Shown here: in pieces, positions 46,501 through 53,584 of the stretch | How positions within the stretch are numbered: position 1 is the first letter of the stretch | Layout of the letters: every line of letters starts with the position of its first letter | From: Nitrosospira sp. Nsp14 | GTDB taxonomy: Bacteria; Pseudomonadota; Gammaproteobacteria; Burkholderiales; Nitrosomonadaceae | Reading direction: 5' to 3' | DNA length: 64,000 nucleotides | Assembly (NCBI RefSeq): GCF_900113575.1 | Contig: NZ_FOPV01000010.1 | Location: forward strand, 62,001-126,000 | Program-made: the position numbers and the translations under genes | Notes under the pieces: generated by a model | Databases searched by the model: none | Told to the model about the DNA's origin: nothing | Seen by the model: the letters and a program-made list of their open reading frames with translations, nothing else

Positions 46501-46648
46501 GAGCCCGATGGATATGGCGGTGATAGCCGCAGGGTCAGGATTGCCGTTCCTTGTGAACGAAGCCACAAAAGCCGGGGCGCGTCAATTCGATCGCGAGGGG
46601 CGCGAGGAGCTTGCCTCTTCCGTCGGCGATACAGGGGGGACAGGATGA
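43529..46648 (+). CDS. P2-type cation-transporting ATPase with N-terminal HMA-like domain
   Basis: This 1039-residue P-type ATPase has the phosphorylation site ICLDKTGTLT (Asp 462), TGES at 302-305 and TGDGINDGPA at 759-768. The intramembrane motif is PEGLP (419-423), as in Ca2+/Mn2+-type P2 pumps, not the CPx motif of heavy-metal P1B pumps. The N-terminus (about residues 22-100) carries an HMA-like domain, VHAQVNGRARLQIDGLYHC, with no CxxC metal site. A cation_ATPase_N-type segment follows (about 140-190). The transported ion is unknown; Ca2+, Mn2+ or Mg2+ are the natural candidates. Its stop overlaps the start of a SAM synthetase paralogue (ATGA), so the two are translationally coupled. Confidence 0.88.
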   Translation: MTILSYPLKHRDTAEPSPGESKLIDRVRVVHAQVNGRARLQIDGLYHCEPIRRRVESALAREAGIRQVSANVLTGRVLVLYDPARTVDEIKGRVEELLANPSPPPSEQRPSSNLYPLRPVQPMVSMDGSAASAQGPTQWHTLSRTAVLKALETTKEGGLSPAFAEKKLRRFGPNSLPETPPRSGLSIFLGQFKSLPVVLLGASAVLSAATGGLADAVVILGVVIINAGTGYVTEAQAERTIKALGHIGQQHAAVIRDGQLVQVEAEALVPGDIMVLVPGTRVGADGRVLESRSLMVDESALTGESLPVTKRVETLDTPEVPLGDRFNMVYKGTAITGGSGLAVVVGTGRYTEIGVIQALVGETRPPETPMQKQLDVLGNQMVLLSGGICGMMFLIGLARGYGWLQMLKTSISLAVAAVPEGLPTVATTTLALGIRNMRRRHVLVRHLDAVETLGAMQVICLDKTGTLTLNRMTVLAVHCGGRHITLANDVFHDRGMRTDPAQNEELLRLVQVGVLCNETEVNGSEGGGYELKGSATETALVQLAIAAGVAVDSLRRQYPTVRVEYRTENRNFMRTVHTVKEGGKLVAVKGSPSEVLEMCKWWIKDGIRLALTETDRTAIRMENERMAGEALRVLGFAYAEQAQADQQLAEEFIWLGITGMADPVRPGVKELIALFHQAGIDTIMITGDQSATAYAIGKELGLSRSGELDILDSTRLEQLDPEVLTGLAQKVNIFSRVSPANKLQIIQALQRSGKVAAMTGDGINDGPALRAADIGVAMGKTGTDVARSVSDVVLEDDDLRTMIIAISEGRTIYNNIRKSVHFLTATNLSEIMVMVGSIGSGLGTPLSTMQLLWINLVTDIFPALALAVEPPEPDILSRPPRDPREPILRPADFKRYGFEAFAITAGSMCSYGYAVARYGIGPQANSAAFMTLTAAQLLHAYSCRSDRHSIFSRTALQPNPYLKLALAGTGALQLASVAVPGLRSLLGTTLPSPMDMAVIAAGSGLPFLVNEATKAGARQFDREGREELASSVGDTGGTG

Positions 46649-47835
46649 TGAAGCAGGATTTCATGTTTACCTCGGAATCCGTCACCGAAGGCCATCCGGA
46701 CAAGCTTTGCGATCAGGTGAGCGATGCGCTTCTCGATCGCTTTCTCCAGCAGGATCCGTTTTCAAGGGTTGTGGCCGAGTGCGCTGTCTCCAAGGGAATA
46801 CTATTTATTGCCGCACGCTTTGCCTCGGCGGGTTCGGTGGACATCCCCGAGGTAGCACGCCAAGTCATTGCGCAGATCGGCTACGAGCATACCGATTTCA
46901 ATGCCCGGGACTGCACAGTCATGACGAGCTTGATGGAACTGCCGTCGCCGCCATACCCAAACCTGGATGAGCGTGAAATGGACGAGGAAGAGATCGATGC
47001 CGTTACCGCGAAGAACCAGGGCAACGTGTTCGGCTTTGCCTGCAACCAGACTGCGGCCCTGATGCCGCTCCCCATCTGGCTTTCGCACAAACTGGCGCGT
47101 CGGCTGGGCGCGGCGCGTCTCCAGAAACAGCTGAGCTACCTCGCGCCCGACGGCAAGACGCAGGTGGGAGTGGAATATCGCGATGGCAGGCCCAACCGCA
47201 TCCATTCGATCACACTCGTGGCCAGCCAGCAGAGCAATACGCCGCGGGGTGTTCGGTCGTTACGCGACGACCTGTACCAGCATGTGATCGAGCCGGTGTT
47301 CCTGAACGAGCAGTTGCGCCCAGATGCCCGCACTCGTATTTTCATTAATCCGGATGGACCTATTATCGACGGAGGACCCTCGCTGCACTCCGGATTGACT
47401 GGTCGCAAGAGCGCTGTGGATACTTACGGCGAATATTCCCGCCATGCCGAGTCCGCGCTGTCTGGCAAGGACCCCTCGCGGATAGATCGCGTGGGTGCTT
47501 ATGCTGCGCGCTATGCCGCGAAGAACGTAGTCGCCGCTGGCCTGGCGCAGGCCTGCGAGGTCCACCTTGCCTACTCGCTTGGGATGGCAAGGCCAGTAAG
47601 CGTGCAAGTCGACAGCTTTGGTACCGGGCGTGTTCCGGATGCCGATATCGCCGACCGTATTCAAGCTCATTTCGACTTCCGCCCGGCCGCAATCATTGGT
47701 GCATTCAATCTGCGCTATCAGCCGCAGGTGTTTCGCGGCGGCTTTTACCGCAGACTTGCGGCATACGGGCATGTGGGACGGATGGATGTCGGGTTGCCGT
47801 GGGAGGGGACAGACAAGGCGCCACTCTTGGGCTAG
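46645..47835 (+). CDS. divergent S-adenosylmethionine synthetase (MetK) paralogue
   Basis: The 396-residue protein is clearly of the bacterial MetK fold. It has SESVTEGHPDKLCDQVSDALL (GHPDK at 16-20), INPDGPIIDGGPSLHSGLTGRKSAVDTYG, and SGKDPSRIDRVGAYAARYAAKN. It differs from housekeeping MetK at hallmark loops. The bacterial GAGDQGxMFGYA is KNQGNVFGFA (123-132), and the glycine-rich GGGAFSGKD is ESALSGKD (269-276). It may still bind ATP and methionine, but normal activity is not assured. It overlaps the P-type ATPase gene by 4 nt, a strong hint that it serves that system rather than general methylation. A housekeeping metK would be expected elsewhere. Confidence 0.88.
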   Translation: MMKQDFMFTSESVTEGHPDKLCDQVSDALLDRFLQQDPFSRVVAECAVSKGILFIAARFASAGSVDIPEVARQVIAQIGYEHTDFNARDCTVMTSLMELPSPPYPNLDEREMDEEEIDAVTAKNQGNVFGFACNQTAALMPLPIWLSHKLARRLGAARLQKQLSYLAPDGKTQVGVEYRDGRPNRIHSITLVASQQSNTPRGVRSLRDDLYQHVIEPVFLNEQLRPDARTRIFINPDGPIIDGGPSLHSGLTGRKSAVDTYGEYSRHAESALSGKDPSRIDRVGAYAARYAAKNVVAAGLAQACEVHLAYSLGMARPVSVQVDSFGTGRVPDADIADRIQAHFDFRPAAIIGAFNLRYQPQVFRGGFYRRLAAYGHVGRMDVGLPWEGTDKAPLLG

Positions 47836-47929
47836 CCCTAAATTGGACCGCGCGGTGGGCAAGTGCGGCGATTCCATGGGTGGGTCGATGTTAATTCGCG
47901 GAGACCGGCTTCCCCTTAAAAAAACCTCG

Positions 47930-48289
47930 TTAGATCAACGCAGCGATCAACGCCATGGCCGACCGTTCCAAAGCGGCTTCAACCAGTTTTTCCACAAATG
48001 TATCTGCTACCTTTTGCGCCGGGTCGACTTTGTATGTCAATGGGCGGTTGGCGTGCACATTGCGGATAAAGCCTTCGTCACGCAGGCTGTTCAGGATGGT
48101 GGTGGAGTTCACCAGCCCGACGTCGTACTTGATTACAATGCTGCCGGTAACAATGCTGACCTCATACTTCAGAACGCCGTGCATCCCGTTCAGATAAAGC
48201 TCCAGCTGGCGGACTTTCGATACGTTCTTCTTCAGGGCCGGTATCTGCACGCGCAACCGGCCGGGTACGTGGTGAACGTAATGAGCCAT
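47930..48289 (-). CDS. small HMA-like domain protein, no CxxC
   Basis: This 119-residue protein starts MAHYVHHVPGRLRVQIPALK. It has the beta-alpha-beta-beta-alpha-beta character of heavy-metal-associated domains (residues 1-80), e.g. YLNGMHGVLKYEVSIVTGSIVIKYDVG. There is no cysteine pair, so classical metal binding is unlikely. It matches what I recall as the HMA_2 type. The C-terminal part (about 85-119) forms an Ala-rich helix. The ATG at 48289 has GGAGG nine nt upstream. It is the last gene of the minus-strand operon and shares VHxxxGRxR with the ATPase N-terminus and with the protein at 50758-51249. Confidence 0.75.
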   Translation of the reverse strand: MAHYVHHVPGRLRVQIPALKKNVSKVRQLELYLNGMHGVLKYEVSIVTGSIVIKYDVGLVNSTTILNSLRDEGFIRNVHANRPLTYKVDPAQKVADTFVEKLVEAALERSAMALIAALI

Positions 48290-48371
48290 GTAAATAACCT
48301 CCGTTGGGTTCCTTTGCTTACGCGGTTATTTAAGCAGTGCTTTGTTACACGTTGATGAACTGCGAGAGGAA

Positions 48372-49361
48372 TTATTGAACGATCAGACTGATAATGAAGA
48401 AGTAAACGATAAGGCTGAGTACATCCTGAACAACGGTTGCAAGCGGACCGCTGCCGAAGGCTGGGTCTTTGCCCAGGCGGGAGAGTATCCAGGGAAACAG
48501 AAAGCCAATGGTGGTAGCAGCCGATCCCGCCACCAGCAGCGCCAGTGAAACCGCCAGCGCGAGCTGGAAATTGTCGAATATGAGCCAGACCGCAGGAAAG
48601 GTGAGCCCTCCAAGGGCAAGGCCAATGATAATTCCGGTTCGTAATTCACCTGCGATCAACGCGCCAACCGGCCCACGGCTCAAGGACAGACCGCGCACGG
48701 TAATGGCCTCGGTCTGGGTTCCGATCGCATCAGCCATGTAAACGAGCCCCGGGACGAAGAACGCAATGGCCATTTGCGACTGCAGTGCGCTTTCGAACTG
48801 GGCCATTATATAAGTTGCCAGCACGCTTCCGGCAAGTCCTACCAACAGCCACGGCAGCCTATCGCGTGCGCGGCGGATCGGCGAGGCCTCGATGGCGGTG
48901 CGGGCCTGCAGATTATAGTGGCGAATGCCGGCAAAGCGGTGCAGGTCTTCCACGTGTTCGTGACGTAATACTTCCAGCAGCGCTTGCGGCGGAACCACGC
49001 CTAGCAGGCGTTGCTGACCGTCCACTACCGGCACAGCAGCAATACCGTTGACGATCGCGAGCGAGGCAACGGTTTCCTGATCGGCCCCTGTGTGTACCGC
49101 GGGGAAGGGTTTGCGCAGAATATCGTGCAAGTACTGGTGAGGCGCCGCTGCGAGCAACCGGGGCATGGGTATCATGCCGATCAGGGTGTTTATCTCGTCA
49201 ACTACATAAACCGTATCGGCATAATCAAAGACATTGCCCGGTAATCTCTCCAGAACCGAAGCGACGGTCTCATCCGGATTTCCGGTGGGTACCCGTTTAA
49301 CCAGATGGCGGGCAGCAGTTTCACGCTGGCTGTTTTGCAGGTGCGAGTGAGAGTTCTGCAT
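48372..49361 (-). CDS. MgtE-type divalent cation transporter, short form
   Basis: The 329-residue protein has a CBS-domain pair (about residues 20-150; DYADTVYVVDEINTLIGMIP and AAVPVVDGQQRLLGVVP). A C-terminal MgtE membrane domain of about five helices follows (168-329), with IAFFVPGLVYMADAIGTQTEAITVRGLSL as the conserved entry. The N-terminal MgtE superhelical domain that gates typical MgtE channels is largely missing, so regulation by cytosolic Mg2+ may differ. It lies between the AxxxG protein and the small HMA-like gene on the same strand, consistent with a divalent-cation role for the cluster. Confidence 0.85.
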   Translation of the reverse strand: MQNSHSHLQNSQRETAARHLVKRVPTGNPDETVASVLERLPGNVFDYADTVYVVDEINTLIGMIPMPRLLAAAPHQYLHDILRKPFPAVHTGADQETVASLAIVNGIAAVPVVDGQQRLLGVVPPQALLEVLRHEHVEDLHRFAGIRHYNLQARTAIEASPIRRARDRLPWLLVGLAGSVLATYIMAQFESALQSQMAIAFFVPGLVYMADAIGTQTEAITVRGLSLSRGPVGALIAGELRTGIIIGLALGGLTFPAVWLIFDNFQLALAVSLALLVAGSAATTIGFLFPWILSRLGKDPAFGSGPLATVVQDVLSLIVYFFIISLIVQ

Positions 49362-49530
49362 AGCCTTGGTCTGGCTGGTCTTGTTGTGCTCTTAAAGACG
49401 GCCCAGACCCGAACGCGGGCCCCCGACCGTCTTTCACCCAGCTACGCCTAAACAGCAGCCGGGGTCCTTGCCGTCGGGCAAGGACCCGGACGTGCTGGCG
49501 CAAGCGCGGTAGCGCCCCGCGCCAGCAACA

Positions 49531-50454
49531 TTACGCTGGAGGAGGGGTACGGCCCGAGACTGGGGCAGTGCGATCCGGCGGAGGCACGCGATCCCGCTCG
49601 TCCAGCCGCGCGGCCGTGCCGGGTAATGCGGCGCTTGCAACATCCTTGACGCCCGTAACGACACTCAGAAGGATATCCCGCACGCTGCTGACCGCCGTGG
49701 TGCCGAAGCCGCCTACCGCCTCCGCTGCCCCGCTGGCCACCGCTCTCGCCGTTTCCACAGCGTTTCCGCCGGTCTCGTTTGTTGCTTCGAGTACTCCGTC
49801 CAAGGTTCGCTTCGCCACCATCAGGGTGTCGCCGCCTACAGCAGCGGTACCATTCACCGCAGCTTTTGCGGTCTCGGTAGCCGCCGAGATGACGTCCCCG
49901 CCCACGTCGGATACGCCGAGGGCCACACCTTTGGCGACGCTCTTGGTGGTAACCACCAGTCCGGTTCCGAGATCCTCCGTCGCCGCAAGGGCACCTTTCA
50001 CCACGTCCCGGGTGATGTTGACCGCTTCCGTACCGACAGCACCGGTTGCCCGGATGGAATTGGATACGGTGTTTCGCACCAAACTGACAATTTCCGTTTC
50101 GATTTCGTCAATGCCTCTGAGACTGGCGGCAATCCCTGTCTTTACAGTCGTGCCCGCTGCCCCGATGCTCCGGGCGGCCGCGCGAGACTCTGGCGTTGAA
50201 CCGAGGCGCTCTTCCTCTGCCTCGCGAGCGTAAGTATCCCGCTCGGGATGCGCTTCGCCCCTGGGGCGTGTTTCACCCTTGCGATAGGCTTCTTCGCGGG
50301 CGCGTGCCTCTTCATGCGGGCGCTTCTCTCCAGGCTGTCCCCCTGGATAGCCCGGCTCATTGGGGGAAATTTCTTCGTCGGCAGGGATTTCTTCACCTGT
50401 GTCTGAACCGTGGTGGGACGCCCCACCGTGCTTTCCTGTCTGTGCTTTCGCCAT
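49531..50454 (-). CDS. AxxxG-rich helical protein with charged N-terminal tail
   Basis: I do not recognise a named family for this 307-residue protein. Residues 1-90 are hydrophilic and disordered-looking, rich in Glu, Arg, Gly and Pro. Residues 95-275 are a low-complexity run rich in Ala, Gly, Val and Thr with recurring small-x-x-x-small spacing, for example GALAATEDLGTGLVVTTKSVAKG, read here as short pieces AATEDLGTG and KSVAKGVALG. This suggests long amphipathic or packing helices as in phasins, LEA proteins or membrane-coating proteins. The tail is Pro/Arg-rich. There is no signal peptide. A strong AAGGAGGT lies eight nt before the ATG at 50454. It belongs to the minus-strand operon. Confidence 0.7.
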   Translation of the reverse strand: MAKAQTGKHGGASHHGSDTGEEIPADEEISPNEPGYPGGQPGEKRPHEEARAREEAYRKGETRPRGEAHPERDTYAREAEEERLGSTPESRAAARSIGAAGTTVKTGIAASLRGIDEIETEIVSLVRNTVSNSIRATGAVGTEAVNITRDVVKGALAATEDLGTGLVVTTKSVAKGVALGVSDVGGDVISAATETAKAAVNGTAAVGGDTLMVAKRTLDGVLEATNETGGNAVETARAVASGAAEAVGGFGTTAVSSVRDILLSVVTGVKDVASAALPGTAARLDERDRVPPPDRTAPVSGRTPPPA

Positions 50455-50757
50455 TTCGAGTACCTCCTTGGTTGTCCATGTTTCGTAAATTACCTTCGAC
50501 TATGATCAAGAGCACGCGTCTGGCGCGTTTCTTTATATTGTCCGATTAAAACGTGAGCCTTTATACCTTGTACCCCTACCTTGCTCCTCGCTCCTCCTCC
50601 GCGAGCAGTCACCCGATCACCGAGGGGCTGAAAATCAGAAGCGTGCCCCCGGATTTACCCTTTGGGAAGGTGTGTACGGGATCAATAAACGCTTCCCCCG
50701 CGTTCCTGACCGCCCAGCGTCTCCAGCATATCCAGCATCGGCAGGGGCCGTTTCGTT
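50455..50757. other. 303-nt gap inside the minus-strand operon
   Basis: No gene is seen. It contains the ribosome site of the AxxxG-protein gene and a short hairpin (ACGCG/CGCGT, near 50514-50528). A separate promoter for the AxxxG gene could lie here, but I find no good -35/-10 pair. Confidence 0.35.
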
Positions 50758-51249
50758 TCAACCAAGCTCCGTATTGCTTACGCCATTTTCCCGGGACACC
50801 AGGTATGCATACCAGAATGCCGCTGCAGCCGGAATGGCGATGTTGCCCTCAATAGCCTGGGCAATGCCCATGCCCACCCACGCCAGGAATAGCAGTGGAC
50901 GCCAATTCGTCCGGTTGGTTTGGGCCGCTTTCGGTTTAGGTCCGCGTGCTTTCCTGGCTGGGGTTGCTGTTGCGGAGATCGGTGGTGCCATCTTGCGCAT
51001 TTCCGCCTCATTCTCGGGGACATGGAACAATCCCTGCTCTTCAGCACGCTGCCAAGGGGATGGGTCGTTTGCTATGTGATGCACCAATACGCTGGCCGTC
51101 CGGCTGTTTGTTTCTACCGCTGAAATACCCGGATAGTCCCTCAATGCGTTCTCCACCGTCGTGAAGTAGGTTTCATCCCCACGCTTTTCGTCGATCCTGA
51201 GACGCGTTCTGCCGGGCAGGCCATGCACCTCTCGCGCCAGCGGAGCCAT
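50758..51249 (-). CDS. HMA-like domain protein with C-terminal membrane segments
   Basis: This 163-residue protein begins with a second HMA-like domain (residues 1-70; REVHGLPGRTRLRIDEKRG and DYPGISAVETNSRTASVLVHH), again with no CxxC. A basic Ala/Pro-rich linker (about 85-112) leads to a hydrophobic region (about 115-155; PLLFLAWVGMGIAQAIEG and IPAAAAFWYAYLV) that could form two short membrane helices. The ATG at 51249 shares its A with the TGA stop of the DUF5132-like gene, so the two are coupled. The GRTR motif corresponds to GRLR and GRAR in the two other HMA-like proteins of the cluster. Confidence 0.72.
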   Translation of the reverse strand: MAPLAREVHGLPGRTRLRIDEKRGDETYFTTVENALRDYPGISAVETNSRTASVLVHHIANDPSPWQRAEEQGLFHVPENEAEMRKMAPPISATATPARKARGPKPKAAQTNRTNWRPLLFLAWVGMGIAQAIEGNIAIPAAAAFWYAYLVSRENGVSNTELG

Positions 51250-51632
51250 CACGCACCCGGCCCACCTTTTTTGCCCGCATCAGCACCGGTTTCGCTGTGC
51301 TTGGCTGGGGGCGGCGCAGACGGCGCGGGTGGGGGCTCATTTTGGCTGGGCTGCGAAGTAGCTGCCGTTGCCGTAGCTGCTGTCGCAGCCGGCGCGGCGT
51401 CGGCCTCCAGTTCTACCTTAGCCTCCGCCACCAGGTCGTCCATCGTCTCGCTCAATTCTGCAAACGATTCGCGTCCCTTGTCGTAAACGGTCATGCCGGT
51501 CTTGATGACCGACTTGGTCAGGGGTTTGGCGATGCGTGCCAACATAGGCAGCAGCACCGGTGCCAGCAGCGTGGCTCCGATGCCAGCGGCCAGCCCGGTG
51601 ACGACATTGCTTTTGAAAAAGTCTGAGGCCAT
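51249..51632 (-). CDS. DUF5132-like membrane-associated protein
   Basis: This 127-residue protein starts MASDFFKSNVVTGLAAGIGA and continues through a hydrophobic stretch (about residues 9-35; LLAPVLLPMLARIAKPLTKS). A charged helix (KGRESFAELSETMDDLVAEAK) and an Ala/Pro-rich tail follow. I recall this pattern as DUF5132, a family of unknown function. The hydrophobic part has glycine-zipper-like spacing (GLAAGIGA). AAAGGAGGG precedes the ATG and a good promoter lies just upstream, making it the first gene of the operon. It is coupled to the next gene by a one-base overlap. Confidence 0.72.
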   Translation of the reverse strand: MASDFFKSNVVTGLAAGIGATLLAPVLLPMLARIAKPLTKSVIKTGMTVYDKGRESFAELSETMDDLVAEAKVELEADAAPAATAATATAATSQPSQNEPPPAPSAPPPAKHSETGADAGKKGGPGA

Positions 51633-51664
51633 GGCTCACCCTCCTTTCTTGCTCTTAAAACGTA

Positions 51665-51692
51665 TTTATAGTCATTGCCTGCGGAAATTCAA
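51665..51692 (-). promoter_or_regulatory. sigma-70-type promoter for the DUF5132-HMA-MgtE operon
   Basis: On the minus strand TTGAAT (51692-51687) and TATAAA (51670-51665) are separated by 16 nt. Initiation near 51658 would give a leader of about 27 nt containing the AAAGGAGGG ribosome site of the first gene. Confidence 0.6.
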
Positions 51693-52173
51693 GTCCTGTC
51701 ACAAAAAATTCATATTGGAAAGAAATAGCATATTCATAAGCTTAGAACAGTTAGAGCTTGAGCAAATATTGAGGTCGCATTACTACGCCCCCCCTACGGC
51801 GTCGAGCGTCTTATCTCCCTTCTTCCCTGTTCCCAAGTTCGTCAATAATTCGAGGAATAGCGTCGGGATCCGGCGCGCCGACTACGCCGGACCGGGTGCA
51901 GCGGACCAGGAGTGGCGTAAAACAGTCTTTTTCCCGTGCGCTTACGTGCCAAAAAATCAACACCCCAAAGAGGTAGCCATGCTGTAACGTGCTTGTAACA
52001 CCTGTTCGGAAACAGAAAACTCAAAACAAATGCTTGACGATGCCGTTTGCTAACGTGTAATTTCAACTTCGATAGATGAACAATCGCACTGGCAGCAACT
52101 GGTTTGGAAACTTTTCTGTCCCTCGACGGACATAGCTCCTCGGCCCCACTAACTTGAAGCACGACCCAAGCCC
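51693..52173. other. divergent intergenic region, right edge of the accessory cluster
   Basis: No gene is convincing between the minus-strand operon promoter and the DUF445 gene. The left part is AT-rich. The only clear signal is the plus-strand promoter candidate at 52034-52061. Confidence 0.4.
52034..52061 (+). promoter_or_regulatory. candidate promoter for the DUF445 gene
   Basis: TTGACG (52034-52039) and TGTAAT (52056-52061) are spaced by 16 nt. The -35 has five of six consensus bases. It would give a leader of roughly 105 nt to the ATG at 52174. Confidence 0.5.
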
Positions 52174-53406
52174 ATGGAGTCATCTCGTGCCGGAAACCGG
52201 ATGCGTCGGCTGGCGACCGGCATGCTCATCGCGATGCTGGGTGTTCTGGTTCTCGCCAATGTGTTTCTCTCAGTCCACCCTTTGGTTGGCTATCTGCGAG
52301 CTTTCGCCGAGGCGGCGGTGGTAGGCGCAATGGCCGACTGGTTCGCGGTGACCGCCTTGTTTCGCCAGCCGTTAGGTCTGCCGATCCCCCATACCGCGAT
52401 TGTTCCCCGCAACAAGGATCGCATCGGCGAGGCGTTGGGCCGGTTCGTCGAGCTTAATTTCGCCTCTCCGGAAGTGGTTTCCTCCAAATTGGCGGGGGCC
52501 GACATGTCCGGCAAGCTTGCCCGGTGGCTGTCCGACCCCCAGCGCACTGAAGCAATCGCCGCCCACGTAACCCGTCTGATCCCGCAGCTGCTGGATTCCG
52601 TTGACGACCGTGATGTGCGTCGTTTTGTGTCCGGCGGCCTCGCGCACGGGGCGCAGCGCATCGATCTTGGGCCCCTGCTCGGGGAAGTGGTTGCCATGCT
52701 TACGGCGGAGAGGCGGCACCAGGTATTGCTCGACAAGTTGTTACGCGAAGCTGACGAATACATTACCGCCAACGAACCCCGCATTCGCGCGCGGGTGCGC
52801 GAGAGTACCGCCTGGCTTTGGCAACGGCTTGCAATGGATGAGAAAGTGGCTGACGGCGTAGTAGCCGTGCTGCGGGAAGCCTTCGCCGAGATCGGGCGCG
52901 ATCCCTCGCATCCACTGCGCCTCAGGCTCGATCAGGCTATTGAAAAGCTGGCGTCCGAATTGGCCACTTCGCCAGAGTATCGGGAGGAAATTGTCATGCA
53001 TACGCGCAAGCTGCTGGATCACCCCGCTCTGCGCACCTATGCCGCGGGAGTATGGCGCGACATTCGGGACAACCTGCGTGAGGATGCCTTAAGTGAGGAC
53101 TCCGTGCTTAAATCGTGGCTGCGGGAGATGATCGAAGCTGCTACCCAGGCATTGCTCCGTAACGATGGACTGCGTGGCCGTCTCAACAACTGGCTGCATG
53201 AAGTCGTGGTGGAGGTGGTGCAGTCGCATCAACACGACGTGGGCGTGCTCATTGCGGATACGGTACGCGGTTGGGATACCGAAACGGTAACTGCCCGGGT
53301 CGAGCGGCAGGTGGGTGAAGACCTCCAGTATATCCGTATCAACGGGACGTTGATCGGTGGGTTGGTGGGCCTGGCTATCTATGCGGTTTCGCGCGCTTTC
53401 GGCTAG
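52174..53406 (+). CDS. DUF445 family membrane protein (YjiN-like)
   Basis: The 410-residue protein matches the DUF445/YjiN family. An N-terminal membrane segment (about residues 13-35) leads into FAEAAVVGAMADWFAVTALFRQPLGLPIPHTAIVPRNKDRIGEALG, the family signature. A long helical soluble region and a C-terminal membrane helix (GTLIGGLVGLAIYAVSRAF) follow. The function is unknown. It stands alone on the plus strand between two minus-strand groups. Confidence 0.88.
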   Translation: MESSRAGNRMRRLATGMLIAMLGVLVLANVFLSVHPLVGYLRAFAEAAVVGAMADWFAVTALFRQPLGLPIPHTAIVPRNKDRIGEALGRFVELNFASPEVVSSKLAGADMSGKLARWLSDPQRTEAIAAHVTRLIPQLLDSVDDRDVRRFVSGGLAHGAQRIDLGPLLGEVVAMLTAERRHQVLLDKLLREADEYITANEPRIRARVRESTAWLWQRLAMDEKVADGVVAVLREAFAEIGRDPSHPLRLRLDQAIEKLASELATSPEYREEIVMHTRKLLDHPALRTYAAGVWRDIRDNLREDALSEDSVLKSWLREMIEAATQALLRNDGLRGRLNNWLHEVVVEVVQSHQHDVGVLIADTVRGWDTETVTARVERQVGEDLQYIRINGTLIGGLVGLAIYAVSRAFG

Positions 53407-53463
53407 GCTTGCAACAACCAATGGTGGATTTCATCAATCATTCCGACCGATAACCCCGCTACA

Positions 53464-53570
53464 GTTGCGAAAGGCCTTTGCGCCTCATTCTAGCTTCGAT
53501 CCAGCTTGGGTATTGCAACACTTCCGCGATGTGCATACTCCTGATGCCGTACTTTCCTGCAGATCGGCAC
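53464..53570 (-). pseudogene. decayed second copy of the comM 3' end
   Basis: This 107-nt stretch aligns with the last part of the intact comM gene (54573-54680), with about three-quarters of bases identical by eye. On the minus strand it encodes GIRSMHIAEVLQY followed, after a 1-nt deletion, by KLDRS-stop. Intact comM has GIRRLHIAEAVQYRKLDKN-stop. The copy lies downstream of ppk2, so ppk2 is bracketed by an intact and a broken comM end in the same orientation. Confidence 0.75.
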
Positions 53571-53584
53571 CAAATGATTCCTGA

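Noticed and set aside
50553-50855. Plus-strand open frame in the operon gap
   Set aside because: No ribosome site or domain; it runs into the antisense of the HMA-like gene.
43529-51632. Calling the cluster a ferrosome (fez) locus
   Set aside because: The ATPase has the P2-type PEGLP motif rather than a P1B metal motif, and the MetK-like and MgtE genes are not part of fez clusters as I know them. The resemblance is kept only as an analogy.
51842-52183. Minus-strand open frame in the divergent gap
   Set aside because: It overlaps the promoter candidate and the start of the DUF445 gene, and has no coding-like features.
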